64,000 bases of DNA, from the NCBI RefSeq assembly GCF_014650675.1, contig NZ_BMVK01000015.1, positions 124,001 through 188,000 of the forward strand. The letters run 5' to 3'. Under the pieces are notes generated by a model, which was given only the letters and a program-made list of their open reading frames with translations, was not told the origin of the DNA and searched no databases. Positions within the stretch are counted from its first letter, which is position 1. Every line of letters starts with the position of its first letter. The position numbers and the translations under genes are program-made. Below are positions 1 through 9,211 of the stretch, piece by piece. This DNA comes from Streptomyces anulatus (lineage in GTDB: Bacteria > Actinomycetota > Actinomycetes > Streptomycetales > Streptomycetaceae).

Positions 1-643
1 CGGCGTCCATCTTCTGGATGTTGCCCGCCGGGATCTTCATCCCGTACTTCTTCTCCATGCCGGGCAGCCCGTCGTCGCGGGAGGCGAACTCGTTCTCCAC
101 GCAGATCGTCACCGCACCCGGGTCCTTCCTGGCGAGCGCCGCCACGTCCGAGAGGGTCTTCAGCTGGTACTTGGCGTTGTTCTTCTTGCTGATGGCCAGC
201 GCGTACGTGTTGTCGAGCGGGGCCGGCGGCAGCCAGATCACCCCGTTGCCCTTGTCCTCGTCCCGCACCGCCTCGTACTGCTTCCTCGGGTCGACGATCG
301 GGTCCGCGTGGCCGAGGAAGGTGATCCAGCCGGTGCCGGTGTAGTCCCACTGGGCGTCGGCGTCGCCGTTGATGATGGCCTCGCGCGCGCTGATCGAACC
401 CGGCAGGTTCGTCCGGTCCAGGACCTCCGCCCCGGCCGCCTTGAACACCAGGCCGGTCATCTGGCCCAGGATGATGTTCTCGCTGAAGTTCTTCGACGTC
501 ACCGTCAGCGTCGCGCCCCTGAGCGGCTCGCCCTGCCCGACCGACCCCGGCGACACGTCGTCCACCATCGGCGAACCGCTCTTGAGCCCGCAGCCGCCCA
601 CCAGCAGCACCGGCACCACCAGCAGCAGCAGTTTCCTCCTCAT
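1..643 (-). CDS. Osmoprotectant ABC transporter substrate-binding lipoprotein (3' part missing)
   Basis: Reading leftward from the ATG at 643-641, the protein starts with a lipoprotein signal (MRRKLLLLVVPVLLVGGC, lipobox Cys 18). It continues into an OpuAC/ProX-type fold with the typical stretch TVTSKNFSENIILGQM. It should capture glycine betaine, choline or a related quaternary amine at the outer membrane face and pass it to the two permeases encoded upstream. The start codon overlaps the stop of the upstream permease by 4 nt (ATGA), so translation is probably coupled. The gene runs off the left edge of the window, so the C-terminal part is not visible. Substrate identity is inferred from the family. 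Confidence 0.9.
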   Translation of the reverse strand, partial: MRRKLLLLVVPVLLVGGCGLKSGSPMVDDVSPGSVGQGEPLRGATLTVTSKNFSENIILGQMTGLVFKAAGAEVLDRTNLPGSISAREAIINGDADAQWDYTGTGWITFLGHADPIVDPRKQYEAVRDEDKGNGVIWLPPAPLDNTYALAISKKNNAKYQLKTLSDVAALARKDPGAVTICVENEFASRDDGLPGMEKKYGMKIPAGNIQKMDA

Positions 644-1509
644 TGCTCCTCCAGCCCGCGCGGCGTCAGCGCCAGTTCGGCCAGCGAGGCCAGCCAGTCC
701 ACCAGCAGGGCCAGCACCACCGTCAGTACCGAGCCGATGATCAGCACCGGCATCCGCTGCGTCTGGATCCCCGAGGTGATCAGGTCGCCCAGTCCGCCAC
801 CCCCGCCGAACGTCGCCAGGGTCGCCGTGCCGACGTTCAGGACGAGCGCCGTACGCACTCCGGCCAGGATCAGCGGCACCGCGAGCGGCAGCTCCACCTT
901 CATCAGCACGCCCCGGCCGGACATCCCCATCCCGCGCGCCGCCTCGATCATGTTCGGCTCGATCGCCCGCAGACCCGCCACCGTGTTGGAGAGCACCGGC
1001 AGCACCGCGTAGATCACGATGCCGATGATCGCGGTCCGCGGACCGATGCCCAGCCAGATCACCAGTAGCGCCAGCAGACCGATCGCGGGCGTCGCCTGCC
1101 CGATGTTGGCCAGTGCGGTGAACGCCGGGGCCGCCTTCCGCAGCCGTCGCCGGGTCAGGGCGATGCCCAGCGGGATCGCGATGATCAGCACCCAGAACGT
1201 GGAGATCGCCGTCAGCCGCACATGCTGCCACCAGCGCAGCTGCACATTGCCGCCGGAGAGCGAGTTCTCCGCGATCGAGTCCAGCTGGATGTTGGTGATC
1301 CATACGTAGGTGACGACCACGATGACCACGAGCACCGCCGGCAGGACCACCAGCTTCCGCCAGGTGAACCGGCGCTGCGGCGCGGCCGGGGCGGGGGAGG
1401 GGTCGCTCTCCTCGTCGTGGAACGCGTGGCCCTTGACGTCGTGCTCGCCCGGCGGACGGGTCGGGGTCGCCGGGCCCTTGCCGGAACCGGACGGATGACT
1501 GGGACTCAT
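640..1509 (-). CDS. Osmoprotectant ABC transporter permease
   Basis: This 289-residue membrane protein has a Pro/Ser/charged cytoplasmic N-terminus (about 45 residues), then a hydrophobic segment starting near KLVVLPAVLVVIVVV. A binding-protein-dependent permease (OpuCB/ProW) core follows with the EAA-like loop AARGMGMSGRGVLMKVELPLAVP. It forms one half of the membrane channel of the osmoprotectant importer. I chose the ATG at 1509 because it forms an ATGA overlap with the stop of the ATPase gene; longer in-frame extensions only read antisense into the ATPase CBS region. It is also coupled by ATGA to the substrate-binding lipoprotein. Confidence 0.9.
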   Translation of the reverse strand: MSPSHPSGSGKGPATPTRPPGEHDVKGHAFHDEESDPSPAPAAPQRRFTWRKLVVLPAVLVVIVVVTYVWITNIQLDSIAENSLSGGNVQLRWWQHVRLTAISTFWVLIIAIPLGIALTRRRLRKAAPAFTALANIGQATPAIGLLALLVIWLGIGPRTAIIGIVIYAVLPVLSNTVAGLRAIEPNMIEAARGMGMSGRGVLMKVELPLAVPLILAGVRTALVLNVGTATLATFGGGGGLGDLITSGIQTQRMPVLIIGSVLTVVLALLVDWLASLAELALTPRGLEEQ

Positions 1510-2777
1510 ACTCCGCCGCCACCCCCCTCCAGCTCCTGCTCCGTCTGGTGGACCCGCAGCTCCTCCAGCTCGTGCTGGTGCTCCATCGCGGTCAGCCGGT
1601 CGGCCTCCAGCAGCTCCTGCACGTTGTCCATCAGCGTCTTCATGTCGACGACCCCGATGAACTCGCCACGCCGCCCGGTCACCGCGACCCGGCCCCCGCT
1701 GTCGGTCAGCACCGCCTCCAGCGCGTCGTGCAGCGTGGCGTCCCGGGTCACCGTGTCGTGCACCAGCTGCCCGGCCCGCGCCAGCGAACCGCGCGCCCGC
1801 ATCAGGTCGCCGCGCCGCAGCCACTTGTACGGGCGGTTGCGGCGGTCCAGCATCAGCAGCTCGTTGTGCGGGCCGCTGCGCAGCTTGTTGAAGATCGACT
1901 GGAGCGGGTCCTCGACCGTCACCGTCGGGAAGTCCGCGATGCCCACATCCCGTACGCGGGTCAGGTTCAGCCGCTTCAGGGCGGCGCCCGCACCGACGAA
2001 GCCGGAGACGAAGTCGTCCGTCGGGTTGGTGAGGATCGCCTCGGGGGTGTCGAACTGCGCGATGTGCGAGCGCTCCCGGAGCACCGCGATCCGGTCGCCG
2101 AGCTTGATCGCCTCGTCGAAGTCGTGGGTGACGAACACGATCGTCTTGTGCAGCTCGTGCTGGAGCCGGATCAGCTCGTCCTGGAGGTGGTCGCGGGTGA
2201 TCGGGTCGACCGCCCCGAACGGCTCGTCCATCAGCAGCACCGGCGGGTCGGCGGCCAGTGCCCGCGCCACGCCCACCCGCTGCTGCTGCCCGCCGGAGAG
2301 CTGGCGCGGATAGCGGCCGTGGAACTCGCGCGGGTCCAGGCCCACCAGGTCGAGCATCTCCTCCACTCGGTCCTTCACCCGGGACTTGGACCAGCCGACC
2401 ATCTTCGGGACCAGGGCGATGTTGTCCGCGACCGTCATGTGCGGGAAGAGGCCGGAGGACTGGATGGCGTAGCCGATCTTGCGGCGCAGCTTCACCGGGT
2501 CGATGTCGGTGACGTCCTCGTCGCCGATCCGGATCCGGCCCGACGACGGCTCGATCAGCCGGTTGATCATCTTCAGGGTGGTGGACTTCCCGCAGCCGGA
2601 AGGACCGACGAAGATCACGGTCTCGCCCGCCCTGATCTCCATCGAGACGTTCTCGACGGCCGGGTTCGGGCTGCCCGGGTAGCTCTTGGTGAGGTTCTCC
2701 AGCTGGATGGTGGCCCCGGAGGTGGCGGCGGTCCCGCCCGTGGTGACGGCCCCGGTGTCGGTCTCGGTCTCAGGCAC
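1506..2777 (-). CDS. Osmoprotectant ABC transporter ATP-binding protein with CBS domains
   Basis: A 423-residue ATPase of the OpuCA/ProV type. Walker A is GPSGCGKST (58-66), the signature LSGGQ is at 160-164, Walker B VLLMDEP at 180-186 and the switch His at 218. After the nucleotide-binding domain, about residues 270-400 form a CBS pair; in this family that region senses ionic strength and gates transport. The start is a GTG at 2777, overlapping the stop of the upstream permease by 8 nt. The C-terminus ends in a Glu-rich helix and a Gly run. It is the third gene of the operon permease-ATPase-permease-binding protein. Confidence 0.92.
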   Translation of the reverse strand: MPETETDTGAVTTGGTAATSGATIQLENLTKSYPGSPNPAVENVSMEIRAGETVIFVGPSGCGKSTTLKMINRLIEPSSGRIRIGDEDVTDIDPVKLRRKIGYAIQSSGLFPHMTVADNIALVPKMVGWSKSRVKDRVEEMLDLVGLDPREFHGRYPRQLSGGQQQRVGVARALAADPPVLLMDEPFGAVDPITRDHLQDELIRLQHELHKTIVFVTHDFDEAIKLGDRIAVLRERSHIAQFDTPEAILTNPTDDFVSGFVGAGAALKRLNLTRVRDVGIADFPTVTVEDPLQSIFNKLRSGPHNELLMLDRRNRPYKWLRRGDLMRARGSLARAGQLVHDTVTRDATLHDALEAVLTDSGGRVAVTGRRGEFIGVVDMKTLMDNVQELLEADRLTAMEHQHELEELRVHQTEQELEGGGGGV

Positions 2778-3417
2778 GGATCCCCCTCGGGATGGTCAGC
2801 CGTCCCAGCAGGACGTACGCGGCGTCGAAGAGCAGGGCGAGGACGACGATGCCGAGCGTGCCCGCGAGGACCTGGTTGATCGCGTTGGCGCTGCCCAGCG
2901 AGGCGATGCCCCGGAAGATCTCGTTGCCGAGGCCGGGCCCGGAGGCGTACGCGGCGATGGCGGCGATGCCCATCAGCATCTGGGTGGAGACCCGGATCCC
3001 GGTCAGGATCGGCGGCCAGGCGAGCGGCAGCTCCACCCGGCACAGCCGGGCCAGCCGCGACATCCCGATGCCCGTCGCCGCGTCGACCAGCGACGGATCG
3101 ACGCCCCGCAGCCCGACGATGGAGTTCCGGACGATCGGCAGCAGCCCGTACAGCGTCAGGGTGATCACGGTCGGCGCTACGCCGAGGCCGACCAGCGGGA
3201 TCAGCAGGCCGATCGCGGCGAGGGAGGGGATGGTGAGGACCGTGGCGGTGGAGGTGATGGCGAGCGAGCCGCCCCAGCCGCTGCGATAGCTCACCACGCC
3301 GATGACCACGCCCAGCACGGTGGCGATGACCATGCACTGGAAAACCGCGCTGACGTGCTGGAACGCGTCCGTCAGGAGCTGCTGGTGGCGGGTGCTCAGA
3401 TACTCCCAGAAGCTCAC
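2770..3417 (-). CDS. Osmoprotectant ABC transporter permease (first gene of operon)
   Basis: A 215-residue permease of the binding-protein-dependent family with about five to six membrane segments. The EAA loop reads AATGIGMSRLARLCRVELPLAWPP. The start GTG (VSFWEYLSTRHQQLL) at 3417 is preceded by GAAGGAG at good spacing; a longer reading to 3567 would run antisense through the regulator gene. It pairs with the permease at 640-1509 to form a heteromeric channel. The gene starts only 16 nt after the stop of the Lrp/AsnC gene, so it may be co-transcribed with that regulator. Confidence 0.88.
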   Translation of the reverse strand: MSFWEYLSTRHQQLLTDAFQHVSAVFQCMVIATVLGVVIGVVSYRSGWGGSLAITSTATVLTIPSLAAIGLLIPLVGLGVAPTVITLTLYGLLPIVRNSIVGLRGVDPSLVDAATGIGMSRLARLCRVELPLAWPPILTGIRVSTQMLMGIAAIAAYASGPGLGNEIFRGIASLGSANAINQVLAGTLGIVVLALLFDAAYVLLGRLTIPRGIRA

Positions 3418-3433
3418 ACGGCACTCCTTCGGA

Positions 3434-3952
3434 TCAATGACGCCCCGGGCCCTCGGGACGGTCGGTGTCCTCGGCCGCCTGTTCCACCAGCGGGATGATC
3501 CGCAGCGGAACCGGGTTCTCCATGACGATCGCCGTGGAGGCCCGGACAATGCCATCAAATCCGACAACCCGGTCGATCACCCGCTGAAGATCGGCGTTGG
3601 AACGGGCGACCAGGCGGCAGAACATGTCGCCGTGCCCGGTGGTGGTGTGCAGCTCCAGCACTTCCGGTACGCCGCCCAAATGGGCGCGTACGTCGGCCCC
3701 TTGGCCCTGTTTGATCTCCAGCGTGGCGAACGCGGTGACCGGGTAGCCGAGCGCCGCAGGATCCACGTCGGGGCCGAACCCCCGGATGACGCCGTTCGAC
3801 TGAAGACGGTCCAGCCGCGCCTGGGCGGTCCCGCGCGCCACCCCGAGCCGCCGGGATGCTTCGAGGACGCCGATCCGCGGTTCGCGCGCCAGGAGCACGA
3901 TGAGCCGCCCGTCCAGATGATCGATCGCCATGAGCCCGCCTTCGATGGTCAC
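3434..3952 (-). CDS. Lrp/AsnC family transcriptional regulator
   Basis: A 172-residue protein with an N-terminal winged helix-turn-helix (HLDGRLIVLLAREPRIGVLEASRRLGVARGT), a linker, and a C-terminal RAM-type ligand-binding domain (LEIKQGQGADVRAHL, then TTGHGDMFCRLVA). Family members form dimers or octamers and respond to amino acids. It diverges from hppD and lies directly upstream of the osmoprotectant transporter operon, so candidate targets are hppD (tyrosine catabolism), itself, or the transporter. A second in-frame ATG 7 codons downstream (MAIDHLDG) is an alternative start. Regulation of hppD is inference from position. Confidence 0.9.
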   Translation of the reverse strand: MTIEGGLMAIDHLDGRLIVLLAREPRIGVLEASRRLGVARGTAQARLDRLQSNGVIRGFGPDVDPAALGYPVTAFATLEIKQGQGADVRAHLGGVPEVLELHTTTGHGDMFCRLVARSNADLQRVIDRVVGFDGIVRASTAIVMENPVPLRIIPLVEQAAEDTDRPEGPGRH

Positions 3953-4053
3953 CCTGTACAGATAGTCCGGCCATCATGGCGACTGACTGAACACATTGAC
4001 CAGCGGATACGTGAACTATTGCGCACCTTGCGATGTGGGGAGAGCCTTCGAAC

Positions 4054-5199
4054 ATGACTGAGACTCTGCACACCAGCCCCGAAACCGCCCGGCAGGCCGA
4101 CCCCTTCCCGGTCAAGGGAATGGACGCGGTCGTCTTCGCCGTGGGCAACGCCAAGCAGGCCGCGCACTACTACTCGACCGCCTTCGGCATGAAGCTGGTC
4201 GCCTACTCCGGACCGGAGAACGGCACCCGCGAGACCGCGAGTTACGTCCTGACCAACGGCGCCGCCCGCTTCGTCCTCACCTCCGTGATCAAACCGTCCA
4301 CCGAGTGGGGCACCTTCCTCGCCGACCACGTCGCCGAGCACGGCGACGGCGTCGTCGACCTCGCGATCGAGGTCCCGGACGCCCGTGCCGCGTACGCGTA
4401 CGCCGTCGAGCACGGCGCGCGCGGCCTCACCGAGCCGCACGAGGTCAAGGACGAGCACGGCACCGTGGTCCTCGCCGCCATCGCCACGTACGGCAAGACC
4501 CGCCACACCCTGGTGGAGCGCACCGACTACGAGGGCCCCTACCTCCCCGGCTTCACCGCGGCATCGCCGATCGTCGAGCCGGCTGCCAAGCGCACCTTCC
4601 AGGCGATCGACCACTGCGTCGGCAACGTCGAGCTCGGCCGGATGAACGAGTGGGTCGGCTTCTACAACCAGGTCATGGGCTTCACCAACATGAAGGAGTT
4701 CGTGGGCGACGACATCGCCACCGAGTACTCCGCCCTGATGTCGAAGGTCGTCGCCGACGGCACGCTCAAGGTCAAGTTCCCGATCAACGAGCCGGCCATC
4801 GCGAAGAAGAAGTCGCAGATCGACGAGTACCTGGAGTTCTACGGCGGCGCGGGCGTCCAGCACATCGCGCTCGCCACGAACGACATCGTCGCCTCGGTCC
4901 GCGCGATGCGCGCCGCCGGCGTCCAGTTCCTGGACACGCCGGACTCGTACTACGACACCCTCGGCGAGTGGGCCGGCGAGACCCGGGTGCCGGTCGAGAC
5001 CCTGCGCGAGCTGAAGATCCTCGTCGACCGCGACGAGGACGGCTACCTGCTGCAGATCTTCACCAAGCCGGTCCAGGACCGGCCGACCGTCTTCTTCGAG
5101 ATGATCGAGCGCCACGGCTCCATGGGCTTCGGCAAGGGCAACTTCAAGGCCCTGTTCGAGGCGATCGAGCGCGAGCAGGAGAAGCGCGGCAACCTCTGA
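4054..5199 (+). CDS. hppD: 4-hydroxyphenylpyruvate dioxygenase
   Basis: A 381-residue non-haem iron dioxygenase converting 4-hydroxyphenylpyruvate to homogentisate in tyrosine degradation. Two vicinal-oxygen-chelate halves are visible. The Fe(II) ligands expected for the family are H187 (FQAIDHCVGN), H270 (VQHIALAT) and E349 (FFEMIERHG), and the C-terminal gating helix GFGKGNFKALFEAIEREQ is present. The start at 4054 follows GGGGAGAG; an ATG 21 nt earlier lacks such a site. The gene stands alone, diverges from the Lrp-type regulator, and is followed by a strong hairpin. A TTGACC element at 3996-4001 in the divergent gap is a possible -35 box. Confidence 0.97.
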   Translation: MTETLHTSPETARQADPFPVKGMDAVVFAVGNAKQAAHYYSTAFGMKLVAYSGPENGTRETASYVLTNGAARFVLTSVIKPSTEWGTFLADHVAEHGDGVVDLAIEVPDARAAYAYAVEHGARGLTEPHEVKDEHGTVVLAAIATYGKTRHTLVERTDYEGPYLPGFTAASPIVEPAAKRTFQAIDHCVGNVELGRMNEWVGFYNQVMGFTNMKEFVGDDIATEYSALMSKVVADGTLKVKFPINEPAIAKKKSQIDEYLEFYGGAGVQHIALATNDIVASVRAMRAAGVQFLDTPDSYYDTLGEWAGETRVPVETLRELKILVDRDEDGYLLQIFTKPVQDRPTVFFEMIERHGSMGFGKGNFKALFEAIEREQEKRGNL

Positions 5200-5221
5200 T
5201 CCGCGTCTCCCACGCAGAACG

Positions 5222-5258
5222 CCGCCGCGGCCCGGGGCAGTACCCCGGACCGCGGCGG
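5222..5258. terminator. Bidirectional GC-rich hairpin terminator
   Basis: A long inverted repeat (CCGCCGCGG arm pairing with CCGCGGCGG, plus an inner CGGGG/CCCCG stem around CAGTA) lies between the convergent hppD and TPR genes. It should end transcription from both sides. Confidence 0.75.
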
Positions 5259-5287
5259 CCCACGTCGTTCACGGCACCCGTCGGCCG

Positions 5288-6997
5288 TCACGGACTCTTC
5301 GACGCGCCGCCCTCCGCCGGGGCCGCGCTCCCGGCCGCCGCCTCCTCCGAGGCGGCGGGAGCCGGAGCCGGGGCCTTCGAGGAAGCCGGGGCCTCGGGCT
5401 TCGTCTTCCGCTCCGCCTCCCGCTCGGCTTCCCGCTTCGGTTCCGTTTTCGGCTCGGGTTTCGGCTCCGGTTTCGGTTCCGGTGCCGGCGGCGGAGGAAG
5501 CGGCTGCATGTCGCCCGGCCCGCCCGGCGGCGGCTCGCCCAGCGCCTCCAGCGCCTGGCGGGCCAGCGGCGCGGCGAGCGGCGAGAAGGCCGGGTTGGTG
5601 CGCACGGCCTGCTCCAGATTCCGGCGCGCCGGACCGTAGTCCTCCAGCTCCCGCTGGATCACCCCCAGGTGGTACGCGTACGAGGCGTTCCGCACGCCCG
5701 TGTCCGCGGCCCGCTGCGCGTACTCCAGGGCCTCCTCCGACTCGCCCGCCCGGTGCAGCGCCCAGCCCAGCGCGTCCGCCACCGCCGCACTGCGGTGCTG
5801 CTTCGCCCACTGGCCGCGCAACAGCTCCACCGCCTCGTCCGGGTCCCCGTGATCGGCCTCGAAGCGGGCCAGCACCAGGGACTCGTCGACCCCGGCCCGC
5901 TTCGCCCCGGCCACCATCTCCCGCAGCGCGGTGTACTGGGTGCGGGCGTCCCCGTCCAGCCCCAGCGACTCGTACAGCTCACCCAGCTCCAGGGCGTACT
6001 CCGGGCGCGGGAGCTTCTCCAGCGCGCTCTGGTACGCGGCCAGCGCCTCGTCGGTGCGCTCCAGCGCCACCAGGGCCCGGGCCCGGCCCGCCAGCGAGGC
6101 GTGGTGACCGGCGTCCGTACGCAGCGCCGCGTCGAACTGCGCCACCGCCTCCTCCGGTTCGCCCCGCTCCCAGGCCAGCTCGCCGAGCCGGTGCAGCGCC
6201 TCGGCCTTCTCGGCGGGCTGCGTCGCCCGGTCCGCCGCCTCCCGGGCGGTGGCCAGCGCGTCCTCGCGCCAGCCCTGGCCCCGGTACAGCTCGGCGGTGC
6301 GGGCCAGCGCCGGAACGCCCTTGCGCAGCTCGCCGAACTTCTCCGTCGCCGCGGTCGCCGCCTTCTGGTCGCCGAGACCGGTGTACGCGTCGATGAGGAC
6401 CGGATACACGCTCCAGGCCTTCGGCTGCTGCCTCTTCACCGTCTCGCCCCACCGCTTCGCCGCGAGGAAGTCGTGCCGGGCGTTGGCCAGAGCCGCCAGG
6501 CCCACCCACGCCTCCCCGTTCCCGCGCTCGCCCGCCCGCGCCTCCAGCGAACGCTTCAGGGTCTCCTCGGCGCGGGCGTAGTACGCCGTGTCCGCCGAAC
6601 GCCGCGCCCACTCCACGTACGCCGTGCCGAGCGTCGCCAGGGACGGGGCGTCCTTCGGGTGGGACTCCACCCACTTCTGCCGGTCCCCGATCAGCGCGGT
6701 GAGGTCCGAGAGCGAGGCCGGGGAGCCCGCGGTCGTCGCCGCCTCGGCCCGCTCGACCGGCCCCGGCTCCTTCGGCCCGTCGCCCTCCCCGTCCTCCACC
6801 GCCACCAGCGCCCCGGCCAGCAGCACCCCGGCGGCGACCGCGCCGAACGCGGCCCGGCGCAACGTCGTCCGCAGGGTGGGCGGCGGCGGGGGTACAGCGG
6901 TGGCGCCTTCGTCGGGCATCACGTAGGGGTCCTGCGGGGACGGCCCGGGCGGCCGGCGGGGCTCCGGATCCTGCTGCGGCATGACATCCATGGCCAT
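5288..6997 (-). CDS. TPR-repeat membrane protein
   Basis: About 569 residues. The N-terminus is Pro-rich and cytoplasmic, followed by one membrane segment (AAFGAVAAGVLLAGALVAV). A long array of tetratricopeptide repeats fills most of the rest (for example ALHRLGELAWERGEPEEAVAQFDAAL and AAVADALGWALHRAGESEEAL). The C-terminus is a low-complexity Pro/Glu/Lys then Ala/Ser tail. TPR arrays usually act as protein-binding scaffolds; the partner is unknown. Several start codons are clustered (GTG 7000, ATG 6997, 6991, 6982) and none has a clear ribosome site, so the exact N-terminus is uncertain. It diverges from the FAD oxidase. Confidence 0.85.
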   Translation of the reverse strand: MAMDVMPQQDPEPRRPPGPSPQDPYVMPDEGATAVPPPPPTLRTTLRRAAFGAVAAGVLLAGALVAVEDGEGDGPKEPGPVERAEAATTAGSPASLSDLTALIGDRQKWVESHPKDAPSLATLGTAYVEWARRSADTAYYARAEETLKRSLEARAGERGNGEAWVGLAALANARHDFLAAKRWGETVKRQQPKAWSVYPVLIDAYTGLGDQKAATAATEKFGELRKGVPALARTAELYRGQGWREDALATAREAADRATQPAEKAEALHRLGELAWERGEPEEAVAQFDAALRTDAGHHASLAGRARALVALERTDEALAAYQSALEKLPRPEYALELGELYESLGLDGDARTQYTALREMVAGAKRAGVDESLVLARFEADHGDPDEAVELLRGQWAKQHRSAAVADALGWALHRAGESEEALEYAQRAADTGVRNASYAYHLGVIQRELEDYGPARRNLEQAVRTNPAFSPLAAPLARQALEALGEPPPGGPGDMQPLPPPPAPEPKPEPKPEPKTEPKREAEREAERKTKPEAPASSKAPAPAPAASEEAAAGSAAPAEGGASKSP

Positions 6998-7088
6998 CAC
7001 TGTGCGTCAGTCATACGAGCACACCGCGCCTTGGGATCGTCGCCGCCCACGGGTTCACACCATTGGCCCCGGGTGTCACGCTTGGATC

Positions 7089-8456
7089 ATGAGCGATCTC
7101 CTCGAACGGCTGCGCGCGGGACTGCCCCCCGAGGCGCTGATCACCGATCCGGACGTCACCGCGTCCTACGCCCACGACATGGCGAGCTTCTGCGAGGCCG
7201 GCACCCCGGCCGTCGTCGTGCTCCCCCGCACGGTCGAGCAGGTCCAGCACGTCATGCGCACCGCCACCGCGCTGCGCGTCCCGGTCGTCCCGCAGGGCGC
7301 CCGTACCGGCCTGTCCGGCGCGGCCAACGCCTCGGACGGCTGCATCGTGCTGTCCCTGGTGAAGATGGACCGGATCCTGGAGATCAGCCCGGTCGACCGG
7401 ATCGCCGTCGTCGAGCCGGGCGTCGTCAACGCGGTGCTGTCACGCGCGGTGAACGAACACGGTCTGTACTACCCGCCGGATCCCTCCAGCTGGGAGACGT
7501 GCACCATCGGCGGCAACATCGGCACCGCGTCCGGCGGCCTGTGCTGCGTGAAGTACGGGGTCACCGCCGAGTACGTCCTGGGCCTGGAGGTCGTCCTCGC
7601 CGACGGACGGCTCCTGACCACCGGCCGCCGCACCGCCAAGGGCGTCGCCGGATACGACCTGACCCGGCTCTTCGTCGGCTCCGAGGGCAGCCTCGGGATC
7701 GTCGTCAAGGCCGTTCTCGCGCTCAAACCGCAGCCGCCCCAGCAGCTCGTCCTCGCCGCCGAGTTCCCCTCGGCAGCCGCCGCCTGTGACGCTGTGTGCC
7801 GGATCATGGAGCGTGGTCACACCCCGTCACTCCTCGAACTGATGGACCGTACGACCGTGCGTGCCGTCAACGCGCTCGCCTCCATGGGCCTGCCCGAGAC
7901 CACCGAGGCCCTGCTGCTCTGCGCCTTCGACACCCCCGACCCCCTGGCCGACCTCGCCGCCGTCGGAGCGCTGTGCACCGCCGCCGGGGCCACCGAGGTG
8001 GTCCCCGCGGACAACGCCGCCGAGTCCGAACTCCTCCTCCAGGCCCGCCGGATGTCACTCACCGCACTGGAGACCGTCAAGCCCGCCACGATGATCGACG
8101 ACGTCTGCGTACCGCGCTCGCAGCTCGGCGCGATGCTCGCGGGCACGGCGGCCATCGCCGAGGAGTACGACCTCACCATCGGCGTCTGCGCCCACGCGGG
8201 CGACGGCAACACCCACCCCGTCGTCTGCTTCGACCACCACGACCCCGACGAGTCCCGCCGGGCCCGCGAGTCCTTCGACGCGATCATGGCGCTCGGCCTC
8301 GAACTGGGCGGGACCATCACCGGCGAACACGGCGTCGGCGTCCTCAAGAAGGAGTGGCTCGCCCGCGAACTGGGCGAGACCGGCGTCGAACTCCAGCGCG
8401 GCATCAAGGCGGCCTTCGACCCGCTCGGCCTCCTCAACCCCGGCAAGCTCTTCTGA
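7089..8456 (+). CDS. FAD-binding oxidase, GlcD/lactate dehydrogenase type
   Basis: A 455-residue flavoprotein. The N-terminal PCMH-type FAD domain shows VVPQGARTGLSGAAN and later TIGGNIGTASGG. The C-terminal FAD-linked oxidase domain contains CAHAGDGNTHPVVCFD and ends with TGEHGVGVLKKEWL and DPLGLLNPGKLF. These are hallmarks of glycolate oxidase subunit GlcD and D-lactate dehydrogenases, which oxidise 2-hydroxy acids. No GlcE/GlcF partners lie nearby, so it may work alone, and the substrate cannot be told from the sequence. The ATG at 7089 begins a conserved-looking N-terminus (MSDLLERLRAGL); an upstream in-frame extension is low in similarity to anything expected. Confidence 0.9.
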   Translation: MSDLLERLRAGLPPEALITDPDVTASYAHDMASFCEAGTPAVVVLPRTVEQVQHVMRTATALRVPVVPQGARTGLSGAANASDGCIVLSLVKMDRILEISPVDRIAVVEPGVVNAVLSRAVNEHGLYYPPDPSSWETCTIGGNIGTASGGLCCVKYGVTAEYVLGLEVVLADGRLLTTGRRTAKGVAGYDLTRLFVGSEGSLGIVVKAVLALKPQPPQQLVLAAEFPSAAAACDAVCRIMERGHTPSLLELMDRTTVRAVNALASMGLPETTEALLLCAFDTPDPLADLAAVGALCTAAGATEVVPADNAAESELLLQARRMSLTALETVKPATMIDDVCVPRSQLGAMLAGTAAIAEEYDLTIGVCAHAGDGNTHPVVCFDHHDPDESRRARESFDAIMALGLELGGTITGEHGVGVLKKEWLARELGETGVELQRGIKAAFDPLGLLNPGKLF

Positions 8457-8481
8457 CAACGGCCCTCCTGTCCGGCCGCCC

Positions 8482-8964
8482 TCACGCCTCGCCGTCCTGG
8501 GACGGCGCGTCGTCCGACGACCACGGGTCGCTCAGCCAGAGGTCGTCGGCCGGCAGCGGGGCCAGCAGCTCCGCCAGCGCCTCGTCGATGCCGAGCCGGT
8601 CGCTCTCGGCGCCCGGCGGCACCACCCGCAGGGTCCGCTCCACCCACGCGGCCACGGCGGCCGAGGGCACTTCGAGCAGGGCGTTGCCGTCGGGCGAGGT
8701 GAGGGCCACGCAGATGACGCTGCGGCCCGCGACCTTCGTCGGCCAGATCCGTACGTCCCCGTGCCCGCACGGCCGGAACACGCCCTCCACCAGCAGCTCC
8801 CGGGCGAACGTCCAGTGCACGGGCGACTCGGAGCCGATGTGGAAGGCGATGTGCACGGCGTACGGGTCGTTCGTGCGGTACGTCAGCCGGGCGGGTACCG
8901 GGATGGACCGCTCGGGGGACAGGACCAGCTTCAGCTCCAGCTCACGTTCCACGATGCTCATCAT
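8482..8964 (-). CDS. ssgG: SsgA-like sporulation/cell-division regulator (SsgG type)
   Basis: A 160-residue SALP family protein found only in sporulating actinomycetes. The family core is clear: LSPERSIPVPARLTYRTNDPYAVHIAF, then WTFARELLVEGVFRPCGHGDVRIWP, then ALLEVPSAAVAAWVERT. SALPs guide septum placement and peptidoglycan synthesis during sporulation; SsgG of S. coelicolor affects septum localisation. The G assignment rests on synteny with hppD recalled from memory rather than alignment. Two adjacent ATGs (8964, 8961) are possible starts, and a longer reading to 9042 is less likely. It converges with the FAD oxidase gene at a 25-nt gap. Confidence 0.85.
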   Translation of the reverse strand: MMSIVERELELKLVLSPERSIPVPARLTYRTNDPYAVHIAFHIGSESPVHWTFARELLVEGVFRPCGHGDVRIWPTKVAGRSVICVALTSPDGNALLEVPSAAVAAWVERTLRVVPPGAESDRLGIDEALAELLAPLPADDLWLSDPWSSDDAPSQDGEA

Positions 8965-9211
8965 GGGAATGCACAACCTTCCGGTGCTCGTGGGCCGGCC
9001 CCGTGACCGTCCCGCACAAGGAGAGAGCGCCCTCCCCGCCATCTATTACGCGACTTCTCAAAAAAACTTCGCGCGGTCCCGAAAGTGGTCCCAAACAGGT
9101 GGACCGGCCCGGGGGCGGGCGGCTGTCTGATAGATGTGGACCCTTGTATTGAGGCCGTCCGCCCGCCCGGCGGGGACGGCCTGAGGCCTCGAAGAGATAC
9201 GGGACCCGCTG

